Counted from the first letter of the stretch, positions 7,270 through 14,880 are shown. The stretch is 17,130 bases of DNA from Clostridiaceae bacterium UBA6085 (GCA_002428605.1 DIXH01000099.1:81323-98452); one strand, 5' to 3'. Translations and numbers: made by a program. The notes: a model not told the origin generated them from the letters alone.

Positions 7270-7850
7270 TGAAAGATCAATATAACAGACTATTCTGGGG
7301 CATCATCCTTGCCACATTCCACATAAACCTCGGGGTGATACGGATATTGCCTGAATTCATAGGTTGGTGGATGGTATCCTCCGCATGCTACGAGCTTTAT
7401 GACATTTCTAAGAACACTAAATTCATGAAGGCAAGAAAGGTCACCGGTGCGATGGCTATATGGTCACTTGCAGCCTCACTTCTATCACTTGCCTCATTCA
7501 ATTCAGGGATGATGTTGGACATTCTCCAGTTCGCATCAGTTATCTTTATAATGATGGAAATGCTGTTTGCTGCAAATATACTTGAAGCAAGTGCCGTAAC
7601 CTTCCATTCCAACGGCAAGACTGAGCTATATCCCTTCTATGTCAGAAGGGCCGGGATCTCATCAGTCCTTCTTGCTGCAGTTGCAGTTGCACTCTGCATC
7701 GCATTGGTCCTTGCAGACACTTTCTTCATTACTGCGGCAGCGATCCTTGGAATCGGAATAAGGATATGGCTTGCCGTAATGATGAAATCCATGTCCCAGG
7801 ACTGGGAGCAGATCGGCTATGTATTTGAACCTGGTGAAGAAAGCAAATAG
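7266..7850 (+). CDS. Multi-pass membrane protein of unknown function
   Basis: This 194-residue protein has about five hydrophobic segments (roughly 8-36, 62-80, 84-108, 131-150 and 152-172), broken by a short charged loop (about 44-58, DISKNTKFMKARK). It ends in a polar, acidic tail that includes DWEQIGYVFEPGEESK. No family motif is recognised, and there is no transporter or enzyme signature. Its ATG overlaps the stop of the upstream gene by 4 nt; a second ATG directly follows, so the start is uncertain by one codon. It is the last gene of a two-gene unit that ends at the hairpin 7876-7919. Linkage to a membrane-anchored partner suggests a small integral membrane complex, without a known job. 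Confidence 0.85.
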   Translation: MMKDQYNRLFWGIILATFHINLGVIRILPEFIGWWMVSSACYELYDISKNTKFMKARKVTGAMAIWSLAASLLSLASFNSGMMLDILQFASVIFIMMEMLFAANILEASAVTFHSNGKTELYPFYVRRAGISSVLLAAVAVALCIALVLADTFFITAAAILGIGIRIWLAVMMKSMSQDWEQIGYVFEPGEESK

Positions 7851-7875
7851 CATCTGCTTTCAGCACAATATCTAA

Positions 7876-7919
7876 GATATGGAAACAGCCGGCATTTTGG
7901 TGCCGGCTGTTCCTATATC
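7876..7919. terminator. Bidirectional hairpin terminator between convergent genes
   Basis: An 11-bp perfect stem AACAGCCGGCA/TGCCGGCTGTT extends outward with near-complete pairing to GATAT/ATATC (one bulged base on each side of the extension). It stands between convergent units. The minus-strand stop codon TAG (7913-7915) is inside the right arm. The T-tracts are poor in both directions, so termination efficiency is uncertain. Confidence 0.7.
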
Positions 7920-9061
7920 ATCACTAGCTTTGTATTTCTTCCAAGTGACTTAGCCGCCTCCAATATCCTCATGACATCCACGGATCTCAGATGTGTGTCT
8001 GAGTTAGCAAGGTTTACTGCGCTTCCGAGCCATATGGTAAGGTCAGTGGAGTCTATTATCATCCTGGCAAGCCTGGCCGCCCCATTCCTTTTTCTGAGCT
8101 TAAGGAAGATATCATCATCTGTGGGATTAAGGAACTCCTCAAGGAGCTCTGCCGTCCTCGCCAAAGTGAGTGCACCCTCGGTAACGATATCGGCGCCATC
8201 AAGCCTTGAGGTCGGTGGTACCAGTTCACTGGTGTCGCAGATTTCAGCCTCGATTTCCCTTCCTGTCTCGCGCGCAATGATTGCTGCCGTACTTCCACCG
8301 GAGACTGCAACCTTTCCAGATGACTTCAGGAACGCTTCCGCAAGCCTTTTGTCGTCCTCTGATCTGAGTGGCGGCCCTGTGAAAATTGTCAGTCCTTCTT
8401 TCTTTCTCACAGCTAAAGTCAGGACAGTTGCATCATCACCCGGCTTAAGGTCGTAGAGGACATTGCAGAAAACGCTGAGCTGAAGAGCCATAGCGCTGGC
8501 ACTTTTTTCAGCACGTGCGCTGTCTTTCAGAAAATCCCTTACATCCTCCCATCCCCAACCCTGGTCAAGGATCATCCCCTGACTGGCGTAAAGCACACCA
8601 TCGCTTATGACTGTAAGGAAGTCGCCATCGTCCATCTTAAAATATGATTCGTGGATGGACTTGCCATCTATCGAGCTCATGGTCTTCTCTGGAATATCCG
8701 ACTCAGTTTTCCTAGTAAGTATATATGAAGGATTGTCGAATTCGACTGTGTGTATTCTTCCATCTTCAAATGCTTCTATTACAGTGAATGTTGAATATGC
8801 AAGATTTCTGACAGAACATACCGGGAGAGTCCTTGCTATGGTATCCACCGTCTCCTCAAGGCTTGCCCCTTCCTTCAGCATCGTGACTGCGATCCTTGCG
8901 GTAAGAGTTGCAAGTATGTTAGCCTTTACTCCGCTTCCCAGACCGTCGGACATCACTATTATCAGCCTGTCTCCGACCCTCTCCATTGCTACCTGGTCTC
9001 CGCATAGCTCCTCGCCGTGCTTCTTAAGGCTTCTGTACGCGGTATCAAGAAACAACCCCAT
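7913..9061 (-). CDS. SpoIIE/PP2C-type serine phosphatase linked to the hydrogenase-like sensor
   Basis: Predicted soluble metal-dependent protein phosphatase, 382 residues. The PP2C core spans about 1-218, with metal-site aspartates D22 (CGDQVAM) and D39 (VMSDGLGSG), D154 in VISDGV, and D209-D210 in GDDATVLTL. These match the SpoIIE/RsbU subfamily pattern. The remaining residues (about 225-382) form an extra C-terminal domain with the Gly-rich stretch AVSGGSTAAII, which I cannot assign. The ATG abuts the TAG of the hydrogenase-like gene with no gap, and its GGAGG lies inside that gene, so the two are translationally coupled. SpoIIE-like phosphatases next to PAS-fused [FeFe]-hydrogenase-like proteins are a recurring clostridial arrangement. 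The substrate, perhaps an anti-sigma-factor antagonist, is not in the window. Confidence 0.9.
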   Translation of the reverse strand: MGLFLDTAYRSLKKHGEELCGDQVAMERVGDRLIIVMSDGLGSGVKANILATLTARIAVTMLKEGASLEETVDTIARTLPVCSVRNLAYSTFTVIEAFEDGRIHTVEFDNPSYILTRKTESDIPEKTMSSIDGKSIHESYFKMDDGDFLTVISDGVLYASQGMILDQGWGWEDVRDFLKDSARAEKSASAMALQLSVFCNVLYDLKPGDDATVLTLAVRKKEGLTIFTGPPLRSEDDKRLAEAFLKSSGKVAVSGGSTAAIIARETGREIEAEICDTSELVPPTSRLDGADIVTEGALTLARTAELLEEFLNPTDDDIFLKLRKRNGAARLARMIIDSTDLTIWLGSAVNLANSDTHLRSVDVMRILEAAKSLGRNTKLVMI

Positions 9062-10765
9062 CTACTCGCCCTCCATGAGGACCAGCTCCTTGAGCTTGTC
9101 TAGCGCTATCTTCGTTTCAGCTGTGGTCTCCCCGAGGAGGCTGGCGATCTCGTGCGCTGCAGTCATTTGCCTGTCAATTACCTTCTGTGCGATCTTAAGC
9201 GTCCTTTCCTTCATTGACTGAAGCTCATCGCGCCTCTTTTCCTCATCTGTTATGTCAGACATGATTACGAGAAGCTGGTTTGAGCTGTCAAGGAATACTG
9301 TACTCTGGACAACTACGATCCCATATTCGTCATATACCGTCCTTTTGTTAAGGCTGCTCCTTTTGGATCTCGCAACTGCTTCAAATACGGCGTCATCTGC
9401 AACATAGCTTATGGGGAAGCCTCTTATCTCGTCTATGCGTCTTCCAAAAACGATCTCCGCCGATGGATTCATCTGATGGATGCAAAGCTCCTCGTCAAGA
9501 AGGAAAATATAGTTCGGAGAATTGCTGAATATGATGTCTGACATGTGCTCAGCCTTTGTCCTCATGAACGGCAGGCACATCTCAACCTCAGACATCCCTT
9601 CAAGTACAGCCTTCGCCTTGTCCCTGCAGGAATTATAGCCGCATGCGCTGCAGTTGAGCTCGTCGCCCTTTGAGAACTTGCCCATCCTTGCGAGTGTAGC
9701 GGCAATCTCCGACTCAGGATATTCCCTGGATATTATCGGCGTCGGTGCGTAGGTTCCGCTTATGTCTATTTTCCCATCCAAAAGAATCCTTCCTTCAGAT
9801 TCCCATCCCATGACCGAAAACCTCTTTACATTCTGCTTCCTCGCAAAAACAGGAAGGGGGTCCTCAGGGACGCACGGCCCTCCAATACAGGACTCTGAGC
9901 AAGCCGAGAGCTCGATGTACGCCTTATCCAGGGTGCCATCTTCGATCTCCTTCAGAACCTCCCTGACTTCTGTCATTCCTTCGACCCTTATGACATCATA
10001 GCCCATCCTGTCAATGGTTCCGGAAAGCCCCTCCGCTATTCCACCTGCGACAGGATATCTTCTTCCCTTTTTCCCCGCAGTCACATCAGGTACTGATGGT
10101 TCAAGGACTTCCGGGTCAAGTCCTTCCTCAGAGAGCAAATGCGAAATCTCCTCAAGCGTCAGCACCGCATCTATAATCCCTTCGTTTCCATAGGACACCA
10201 TCTCGCATTTCTTGCTGAGGCATGGTCCGATGAATACAGTAAAGCAATCCTTATCATCCCTTTTAACAGCCTTCCCTGTAGCAAGCATGGGTGACACCAC
10301 GGGCATCAGATATTCAGCAGTCGTCGGGCTGTATCTTCTCATGTACATGTATACAGTAGGGCAGCAGCTTGATATTGCATATTTCGGGTCATTCTCCTCC
10401 ATGAACCGCCTGTACCTGTCGGTCACCATTTCCGCTCCGGCAGCAACCTCGATGATCTCGCTGAAGCCCAGCTTCCTTAATGCTGTCAGGAACCCGCCCC
10501 TGTTACGGTAGAACCCTGCAAAGGAAGGAGCGATGAGGGCTTTCACCTGTTTGCCAATGGCTATGGCCTGTTTGACCTTCATAGTATCGCTTACGATGTT
10601 CCTTGCATTCTGCGGACAGATCACAAAACACTTTCCGCAGGCTATGCACCTCTGTTCATCTATTTCAGCCTGACTGCCCCTGAACCTTATGGCCTTGACG
10701 GGACAGCCCCTTACGCATTTGTAGCAGTTCTTGCAGTTTGCTTCTGAAAAATCCAGCAGTCTCAT
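9062..10765 (-). CDS. [FeFe]-hydrogenase-like sensory protein with PAS domain
   Basis: Soluble iron-sulfur protein, 567 residues. Two [4Fe-4S] ferredoxin motifs come first (C11/14/17/21 and C40/43/46/50). The hydrogenase large-subunit domain keeps all four H-cluster cysteines: C135 (in SSCCP, with C134 at the proton-relay position), C182 (GPCLSKK), C289 and C293 (ACSESC). Methionines usual near the active site are replaced, since MPC reads GPC and the usual Met-Ala-Cys reads SAC. A further Fe-S motif follows, C372-x2-C375-x4-C380-x16-C397, then a PAS domain (about 405-515) and a likely coiled coil to the end. These features point to the sensory group C/D hydrogenases rather than a bulk H2 producer. 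The start is ATG at 10765 (GGAGG 8 nt upstream); the in-frame TTG at 10780 overlaps the ribosome site. It forms an operon with the phosphatase. A Rex-like box overlaps its promoter. Confidence 0.92.
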   Translation of the reverse strand: MRLLDFSEANCKNCYKCVRGCPVKAIRFRGSQAEIDEQRCIACGKCFVICPQNARNIVSDTMKVKQAIAIGKQVKALIAPSFAGFYRNRGGFLTALRKLGFSEIIEVAAGAEMVTDRYRRFMEENDPKYAISSCCPTVYMYMRRYSPTTAEYLMPVVSPMLATGKAVKRDDKDCFTVFIGPCLSKKCEMVSYGNEGIIDAVLTLEEISHLLSEEGLDPEVLEPSVPDVTAGKKGRRYPVAGGIAEGLSGTIDRMGYDVIRVEGMTEVREVLKEIEDGTLDKAYIELSACSESCIGGPCVPEDPLPVFARKQNVKRFSVMGWESEGRILLDGKIDISGTYAPTPIISREYPESEIAATLARMGKFSKGDELNCSACGYNSCRDKAKAVLEGMSEVEMCLPFMRTKAEHMSDIIFSNSPNYIFLLDEELCIHQMNPSAEIVFGRRIDEIRGFPISYVADDAVFEAVARSKRSSLNKRTVYDEYGIVVVQSTVFLDSSNQLLVIMSDITDEEKRRDELQSMKERTLKIAQKVIDRQMTAAHEIASLLGETTAETKIALDKLKELVLMEGE

Positions 10766-10796
10766 GAGCAGCGCCTCCAAATCAAATCATATGACC

Positions 10797-10825
10797 ATTA
10801 TACTCCCGGGTTAATTATTTAACAA
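10797..10825 (-). promoter_or_regulatory. Sigma-A-type promoter of the sensory hydrogenase unit
   Basis: On the minus strand TTGTTA (10820-10825) and a perfect TATAAT (10797-10802) are separated by 17 bp. Transcription would start near 10790, about 25 nt before the chosen ATG. Confidence 0.7.
10808..10825. promoter_or_regulatory. Rex (NADH/NAD+ redox repressor) operator candidate
   Basis: On the minus strand the 18 bases read TTGTTAAATAATTAACCC. The clostridial Rex consensus is TTGTTAA-N4-TTAACAA, so 12 of 14 defined positions match; only the last two differ. The box covers the -35 hexamer and most of the spacer of the hydrogenase-like gene's promoter, a typical repressor position. No rex gene is in the window. 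Confidence 0.6.
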
Positions 10826-10831
10826 ATAACC

Positions 10832-10877
10832 TAAGAAAATAACCGTACCAGGAAAGAGGGATTTCCCTGATACGGTT
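10832..10877 (-). terminator. Rho-independent terminator of the catabolic cluster
   Basis: AACCGTA pairs with TACGGTT (10841-10847 and 10871-10877). The stem continues through a G.U pair in the minus transcript, four more pairs, a bulge and three A-T pairs to a 6-nt loop. The minus strand continues ATTTTCTT. It starts 12 bp after the LarC-like stop codon. The plus strand also has a T-run, so it may work in both directions. Confidence 0.8.
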
Positions 10878-10888
10878 TTTTATATTGT

Positions 10889-12091
10889 TCAATTCTTTAA
10901 TTTGAAGCATTCATAAATTGCTTGATTAACTACTTCTGAAATTTCCTTAAAGCCTTTACCAGTAATGTTACATATTGCTTTTATGTCCTCAAACTCTGGA
11001 GAATAGTATTTCATATCTTCATGAGAACTAGCTTTTACTCTGACTGAACCAAATCTGGTGTCAACATTTATTATAGAATATCCTAAGACTGTCTTTTCTA
11101 TCCGATATTTCTTGATACCTATTGTCGTAGTATTTTTAAATATCACTGATTCCATTTTTTTCACGGAATCACCACGGCATGTAACAGAAAGCTTGAATGC
11201 TGGCCTGTTCTTTTTCATGAAAATCGGTGTAAAAAATACATCTCTGGCTCCGCTTTCAAGTAGTTTTTCCATTGTGAAAGCCAGGCTTTCACCTGTGGAA
11301 TCATCAATGTTTGTTTCCAATATCCAAGTCTCATTATTCACCATCGGCTCATCTTCTTCAATTACCATAGCTCTCATTTGTTTTGTGCTTTCCTTTTTTT
11401 CTGAGCCAATTCCTTGACTTAATATCCTACAACTCTCCGGAATCTTTTGTTTTTGGGTTAGTGATGAAATAATTGAAGTACCAATTAGAGATAACAATTC
11501 TTCAGCTACATCAACAAATTTGACTGAAAGTTGACTATTAATCAGTATTCTTGCAATCATAGGTGATGGTATTGAAACTATATTACCCTTGTTCGTGCTA
11601 GTCCCAATTCCTTCATGTATCTCGGAAATAATGATGTCATCAACTTTCATTTGATCTATACAAAAAGCTGCCACAATTATTGTCAGAATATCCTTATCGA
11701 GTATGATACTATCATTATAAATTCCATCGATGCTTGAATAACAGGTTTCTGTAACTGCTTTCAATATAGCATTAACAGCATTTATAGAAATATTCTTTGC
11801 ATCGTCTGATATTTCAGTTCTATTGATGATATCGTAGACCTCGCTAGTTTTTATTTTACGATTACTACCAGTCTCAATTTCGCATTCGGATTCTCTACTT
11901 ATTTCAAAGAAATTGGATATTGATCCATTTCGTCTATTCTTACCAACTTCAATTTCAAAACCTTCTAACCCAGTGCTGTCAATTACAGGTTTTAGCAAAT
12001 CCTCACTTATACCTACGTTTAGTAATGACGCAATTAGCATTTTCTCATCAATTCCAGAAGTACACTCAATATAAAGTGTCTTTTTCCCCAT
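10889..12091 (-). CDS. Divergent LarC-like protein (nickel-pincer cofactor family)
   Basis: This 400-residue protein matches LarC (DUF111) mainly in its C-terminal half: E259-TNIDD-x-TGE, then M292-KKNRP in the usual spacing. LarC is the CTP-dependent enzyme that inserts nickel into the pincer cofactor of lactate-racemase-type enzymes. The N-terminal half aligns only loosely. The family's GISGDM reads GIDEKM, the HFHEVGA region lacks its histidines (IDGIYND), TPTGA reads LIGTS, and no His-rich stretch is present. Metal loading is therefore doubtful. ATG at 12091 is chosen (AAGGG 5 nt upstream) over the TTG at 12109. No larA, larB or larE is in the window. The gene is strikingly A+T-rich: 17 G+C in 11461-11520, against 34 in 10021-10080 of the next gene. 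It is last in the cluster, 91 bp after the aldolase with only weak repeats between, so co-transcription is likely. Confidence 0.75.
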   Translation of the reverse strand: MGKKTLYIECTSGIDEKMLIASLLNVGISEDLLKPVIDSTGLEGFEIEVGKNRRNGSISNFFEISRESECEIETGSNRKIKTSEVYDIINRTEISDDAKNISINAVNAILKAVTETCYSSIDGIYNDSIILDKDILTIIVAAFCIDQMKVDDIIISEIHEGIGTSTNKGNIVSIPSPMIARILINSQLSVKFVDVAEELLSLIGTSIISSLTQKQKIPESCRILSQGIGSEKKESTKQMRAMVIEEDEPMVNNETWILETNIDDSTGESLAFTMEKLLESGARDVFFTPIFMKKNRPAFKLSVTCRGDSVKKMESVIFKNTTTIGIKKYRIEKTVLGYSIINVDTRFGSVRVKASSHEDMKYYSPEFEDIKAICNITGKGFKEISEVVNQAIYECFKLKN

Positions 12092-12182
12092 GATATCCCT
12101 TCCAATCAAGTATAAATATAAGCCTAGGCAATCATAGTAAAACTTAAAGTGATTTACTTAACCTGATTAAGCCATATATAAT

Positions 12183-13199
12183 CTATTTAACTTTATTTTG
12201 AGCAATCTCGTTTGCGACTTCAATTATCCAGTCTTCTTGACCTCCAACAGCTCGCCTTCTGCCTAACTCAATAAGTATATCTCTTAAATCCACACCAAAC
12301 CGAGCCGAAGCTCTTCTGGCATGCAGCATAAAGCTTGAATATACTCCAGCATACCCACAAATAAGTGCATCCAGATTAGTCTGAGCAGTTACTCCCTTAG
12401 CCAAAAGTACCGGCGCTAATGCTTCAGTACTCGCGTCCATTGTTTTATATAGGTCAGCTCCATGCTCTAAACCCATCCTGTTAAAAACTGCTACCAAGGT
12501 ATCTGTAGGGGTGTTTCCAGCTCCGGCTCCAAGCCCTGAGAGTGAACCGTCGATATATGTGGCGCCGGCACTTACAGCTGCAACGCTGTTGGCGATTGCA
12601 AGTCCCAGATTATTGTGGCTGTGGAAGCCTATTGGGATTGAGAGATTTGCCTTAAGTAGGCTAATCTTCTCGGTTACATCCGCAGGAAGCATAGCGCCTG
12701 CTGAATCGGTACAGTACACCACATCAGCTCCGTAGCTTTCCATCTTCTTCGCTTCCTGAAGTACTGTTGCAGCATCTGCCATGTGCGCCATCATCAGGAA
12801 CCCGACGGTCCAGAGGCCCATCTTCTTGGCTGCCTTGATGTGCTGCTCAGCAACATCAGCTTCAGTCACGTGTGTAGCCACTCTGACTGCCGTTGCACCT
12901 GCATGTACTGCTTTCTCAAGATCTTCAACAGATCCAATCCCTGGAATCAAGAGAACTGTAACCTTTGCTCTCTTTACAACCCCGGCGGCTGCCCTGATTA
13001 CATCAAGCTCCTCATAATCTGAGAATCCGTAGTTAATTGTTGATCCAGTAAGGCCATCACCATGTCCGATTTCAATCAGGTCTATTCCTGCCTCGTCTAG
13101 CGCTTTGGCAACCTTCTCAACATCCTCAGGAGAAAATTGATGTGAAACCGTATGGCTTCCATCCCTTAGCGTTGTATCAGTTAGATATATTCTAGCCAT
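12183..13199 (-). CDS. 4-hydroxy-2-oxovalerate aldolase (MhpE/DmpG type)
   Basis: Class II aldolase, 338 residues, splitting 4-hydroxy-2-oxopentanoate into pyruvate and acetaldehyde. The HMGL-like TIM barrel opens with TTLRDGSH (R12, D13 metal ligand, H16 catalytic base) and carries the metal-binding pair H193 and H195 in GFHSHNNLG. The length and the C-terminal communication domain (from about 260) match DmpG. The ATG overlaps the dehydrogenase stop by one base (TAATG). This fits the family's obligate complex, in which acetaldehyde is channelled from aldolase to dehydrogenase. It is third in the hydratase-dehydrogenase-aldolase run. BphI/HsaF-type relatives accept other short 2-oxo acids, so the exact substrate is not fixed. 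Confidence 0.94.
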   Translation of the reverse strand: MARIYLTDTTLRDGSHTVSHQFSPEDVEKVAKALDEAGIDLIEIGHGDGLTGSTINYGFSDYEELDVIRAAAGVVKRAKVTVLLIPGIGSVEDLEKAVHAGATAVRVATHVTEADVAEQHIKAAKKMGLWTVGFLMMAHMADAATVLQEAKKMESYGADVVYCTDSAGAMLPADVTEKISLLKANLSIPIGFHSHNNLGLAIANSVAAVSAGATYIDGSLSGLGAGAGNTPTDTLVAVFNRMGLEHGADLYKTMDASTEALAPVLLAKGVTAQTNLDALICGYAGVYSSFMLHARRASARFGVDLRDILIELGRRRAVGGQEDWIIEVANEIAQNKVK

Positions 13200-14071
13200 T
13201 AATTTACACCTCCCATGAGCTTCCTGGCATACTTCTCTGCAGTATGCAATGCAGCTGCAGTGATTATATCAAGGTTACCAGAGTAAACCGGAAGATAGTC
13301 TCCCAGTCCTTCCACCTCAATCATGGTAGTGACAATATTGTTCTGGATAATCGGTTCAAGGAGATACCTGTAGCCTGGTACATATTCCCTGATTTTTTCA
13401 ACCATGCTATCCACTGATTTCTTTATTGCATCGATGTCTAAATTCTCCACTATAGTATAGATTGTGTTTCTCATGTATATTGGAGGTTCTGCTGGGTTAA
13501 GTACGATTATTACCTTTGCATTGTCTGCACCTCCAACATTCATCAGCGCATTCTTTGTCGTAACGGTAAACTCATCGATGTTTGCCCTTGTTCCCGGTCC
13601 TGCGCTCTTTGAGCTTATTGATGAAATGACTTCTGCATACTTTACGTTGGCAGCCTGGTTTATAGCATATACTATAGGGGTTGTTGCCTGTCCAGCACAT
13701 GTCACCATGTTCAGATTAGGAAGTTCAAGCATCTCATCGGTGAGATTAACTGCTGGAACCGTATGTGGACCAATAGCTGCAGGTGTTAGGTCCAGAGTGA
13801 ATATGCCCTTTTCCTTAAGCAGTGGTCCGTGTGTCAGATGAGCAGTTGCGCTTGTACAATCAAAAGCAATTTTTATCCCTTCTATTTCAAGCAGGTGTCC
13901 GATTCCATCTGCCGAAGCATCAATGCCCCTTTCCCTAGCGTACTCGATTCCTTTTGATTCGGCGACTCCAACTATTGTTGCAACCTCAAGAAATGGGCTT
14001 CTCTGTATTTTATTCAACAGGTCCAAACCAATGTTTCCAGGACCTATTATACCTACCTTAACTTTCTCCAT
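13199..14071 (-). CDS. Acetaldehyde dehydrogenase, CoA-acylating (MhpF/DmpF type)
   Basis: Oxidises acetaldehyde with NAD+ and CoA to acetyl-CoA. The 290-residue product begins with a Rossmann motif (GIIGPGNIG, residues 7-15) and has the catalytic cysteine C125 in VTCAGQATTP. SSISSKSAGPGTRANIDEFT and the C-terminal region match the DmpF/MhpF family, as does the length (about 300). It starts with ATG at 14071, AAGGAG 6 nt upstream, 20 bp after the hydratase. It forms the second half of the channelling complex with the aldolase that follows. In a fermentative host the NADH made here links the pathway to redox balance. Confidence 0.94.
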   Translation of the reverse strand: MEKVKVGIIGPGNIGLDLLNKIQRSPFLEVATIVGVAESKGIEYARERGIDASADGIGHLLEIEGIKIAFDCTSATAHLTHGPLLKEKGIFTLDLTPAAIGPHTVPAVNLTDEMLELPNLNMVTCAGQATTPIVYAINQAANVKYAEVISSISSKSAGPGTRANIDEFTVTTKNALMNVGGADNAKVIIVLNPAEPPIYMRNTIYTIVENLDIDAIKKSVDSMVEKIREYVPGYRYLLEPIIQNNIVTTMIEVEGLGDYLPVYSGNLDIITAAALHTAEKYARKLMGGVN

Positions 14072-14091
14072 CTTAATCTCCTTAGTACTTA

Positions 14092-14880
14092 TTAAATAAA
14101 CTTTACTTTAACTTCTCCAATGTTCTCGTAAACCGCTGTGAATTCATCTCCAGCTTCAGCTGCTAGTGCTGCACTGAAAGCACCAGATAATACTATTTCG
14201 CCTTTTTTAAGACTTACACCAAATTCGGAAAGAGTATTTGCAAGCCATGCCACAGCTACAGCAGGATCCCCCAAAACATCACTTCCAATCCCCTCGTTAA
14301 TGCACTCACCATTCTTGAACAGCTTCATTCTTATTGAGAGGAGGTCTGTATTTATTGGGTCTATTCTATCTTTACCTATAACATACATTCCTGATGATGC
14401 ATTATCTGCCACCGTATCAATTATGTTTATTTTCCAATTAGCAATTCTTGAGTCAACAATTTCAATTGATGGAACGACATAGTCAGTAGCCTCAATAACA
14501 TCTTTCGACGTCACACCAGGCCCTGTAAGATCTTTTTTCAAAACAAAGGCAAGCTCGCCTTCCACCTTAGGCTGTAAAAGTGTCTTTCTATTAACTATTT
14601 CATCCTTCACTTCCATGGTATTTAGAAGATGCCCAAAATCTGGTCTATTGACTCCAAGCAGATTTTGCATTGCAAGTGAAGTCAGACCAATTTTTTTTCC
14701 AGTTATTTTTTTTCCATCGTCTACTTCTCTTTGGATATTCAAGAGCTGTATAGCATATGCATCAGATATCTCGATTTCAGGATTTTCTTTTGATATCGCA
14801 CATATAGGGATGCAAGTCATCTCTGCATTCTTCAGCGCATCGGCTAATTTTCCGTAATTAAGTTCCTTTGTTCCTGTCAT
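14092..14880 (-). CDS. 2-hydroxypenta-2,4-dienoate (2-keto-4-pentenoate) hydratase
   Basis: Adds water to 2-hydroxypenta-2,4-dienoate to give 4-hydroxy-2-oxopentanoate, the aldolase substrate. The 262-residue product belongs to the MhpD/DmpE/fumarylacetoacetase-like fold. It carries the family signature GKKIGLTSLAMQ...RPDFGHL and metal-ligand glutamates E107 and E109 (VEGELAF) and E140 (PSIEIVDSR), nearly the same numbers as in MhpD. ATG at 14880 is chosen because AAGGAGG lies 5 nt upstream; the longer frame from 14916 runs through the palindrome 14896-14907 and adds residues not seen in the family. It is the first gene of the trio. Related decarboxylases (4-oxalocrotonate decarboxylase) share the fold, but the neighbours favour hydratase. 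Confidence 0.9.
   Translation of the reverse strand: MTGTKELNYGKLADALKNAEMTCIPICAISKENPEIEISDAYAIQLLNIQREVDDGKKITGKKIGLTSLAMQNLLGVNRPDFGHLLNTMEVKDEIVNRKTLLQPKVEGELAFVLKKDLTGPGVTSKDVIEATDYVVPSIEIVDSRIANWKINIIDTVADNASSGMYVIGKDRIDPINTDLLSIRMKLFKNGECINEGIGSDVLGDPAVAVAWLANTLSEFGVSLKKGEIVLSGAFSAALAAEAGDEFTAVYENIGEVKVKFI

Noticed and set aside
7662..7853. Minus-strand 63-codon frame with several cysteines over the end of the multi-pass membrane gene.
   Set aside because: It lies opposite a well-supported hydrophobic gene, lacks a ribosome site, and its Cys pattern comes from reading Ala/Ile-rich codons backwards.
9062..10765. Calling the hydrogenase-like protein the main H2-producing hydrogenase.
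   Set aside because: The PAS fusion, the replaced active-site methionines and the phosphatase partner point to a sensory role.
12110..12182. Terminator between aldolase and LarC-like genes (CTTAA/TTAAG and AGTAAA/TTTACT repeats).
   Set aside because: Stems are only 5-6 A-T-rich pairs with no following T-run, so read-through is assumed.
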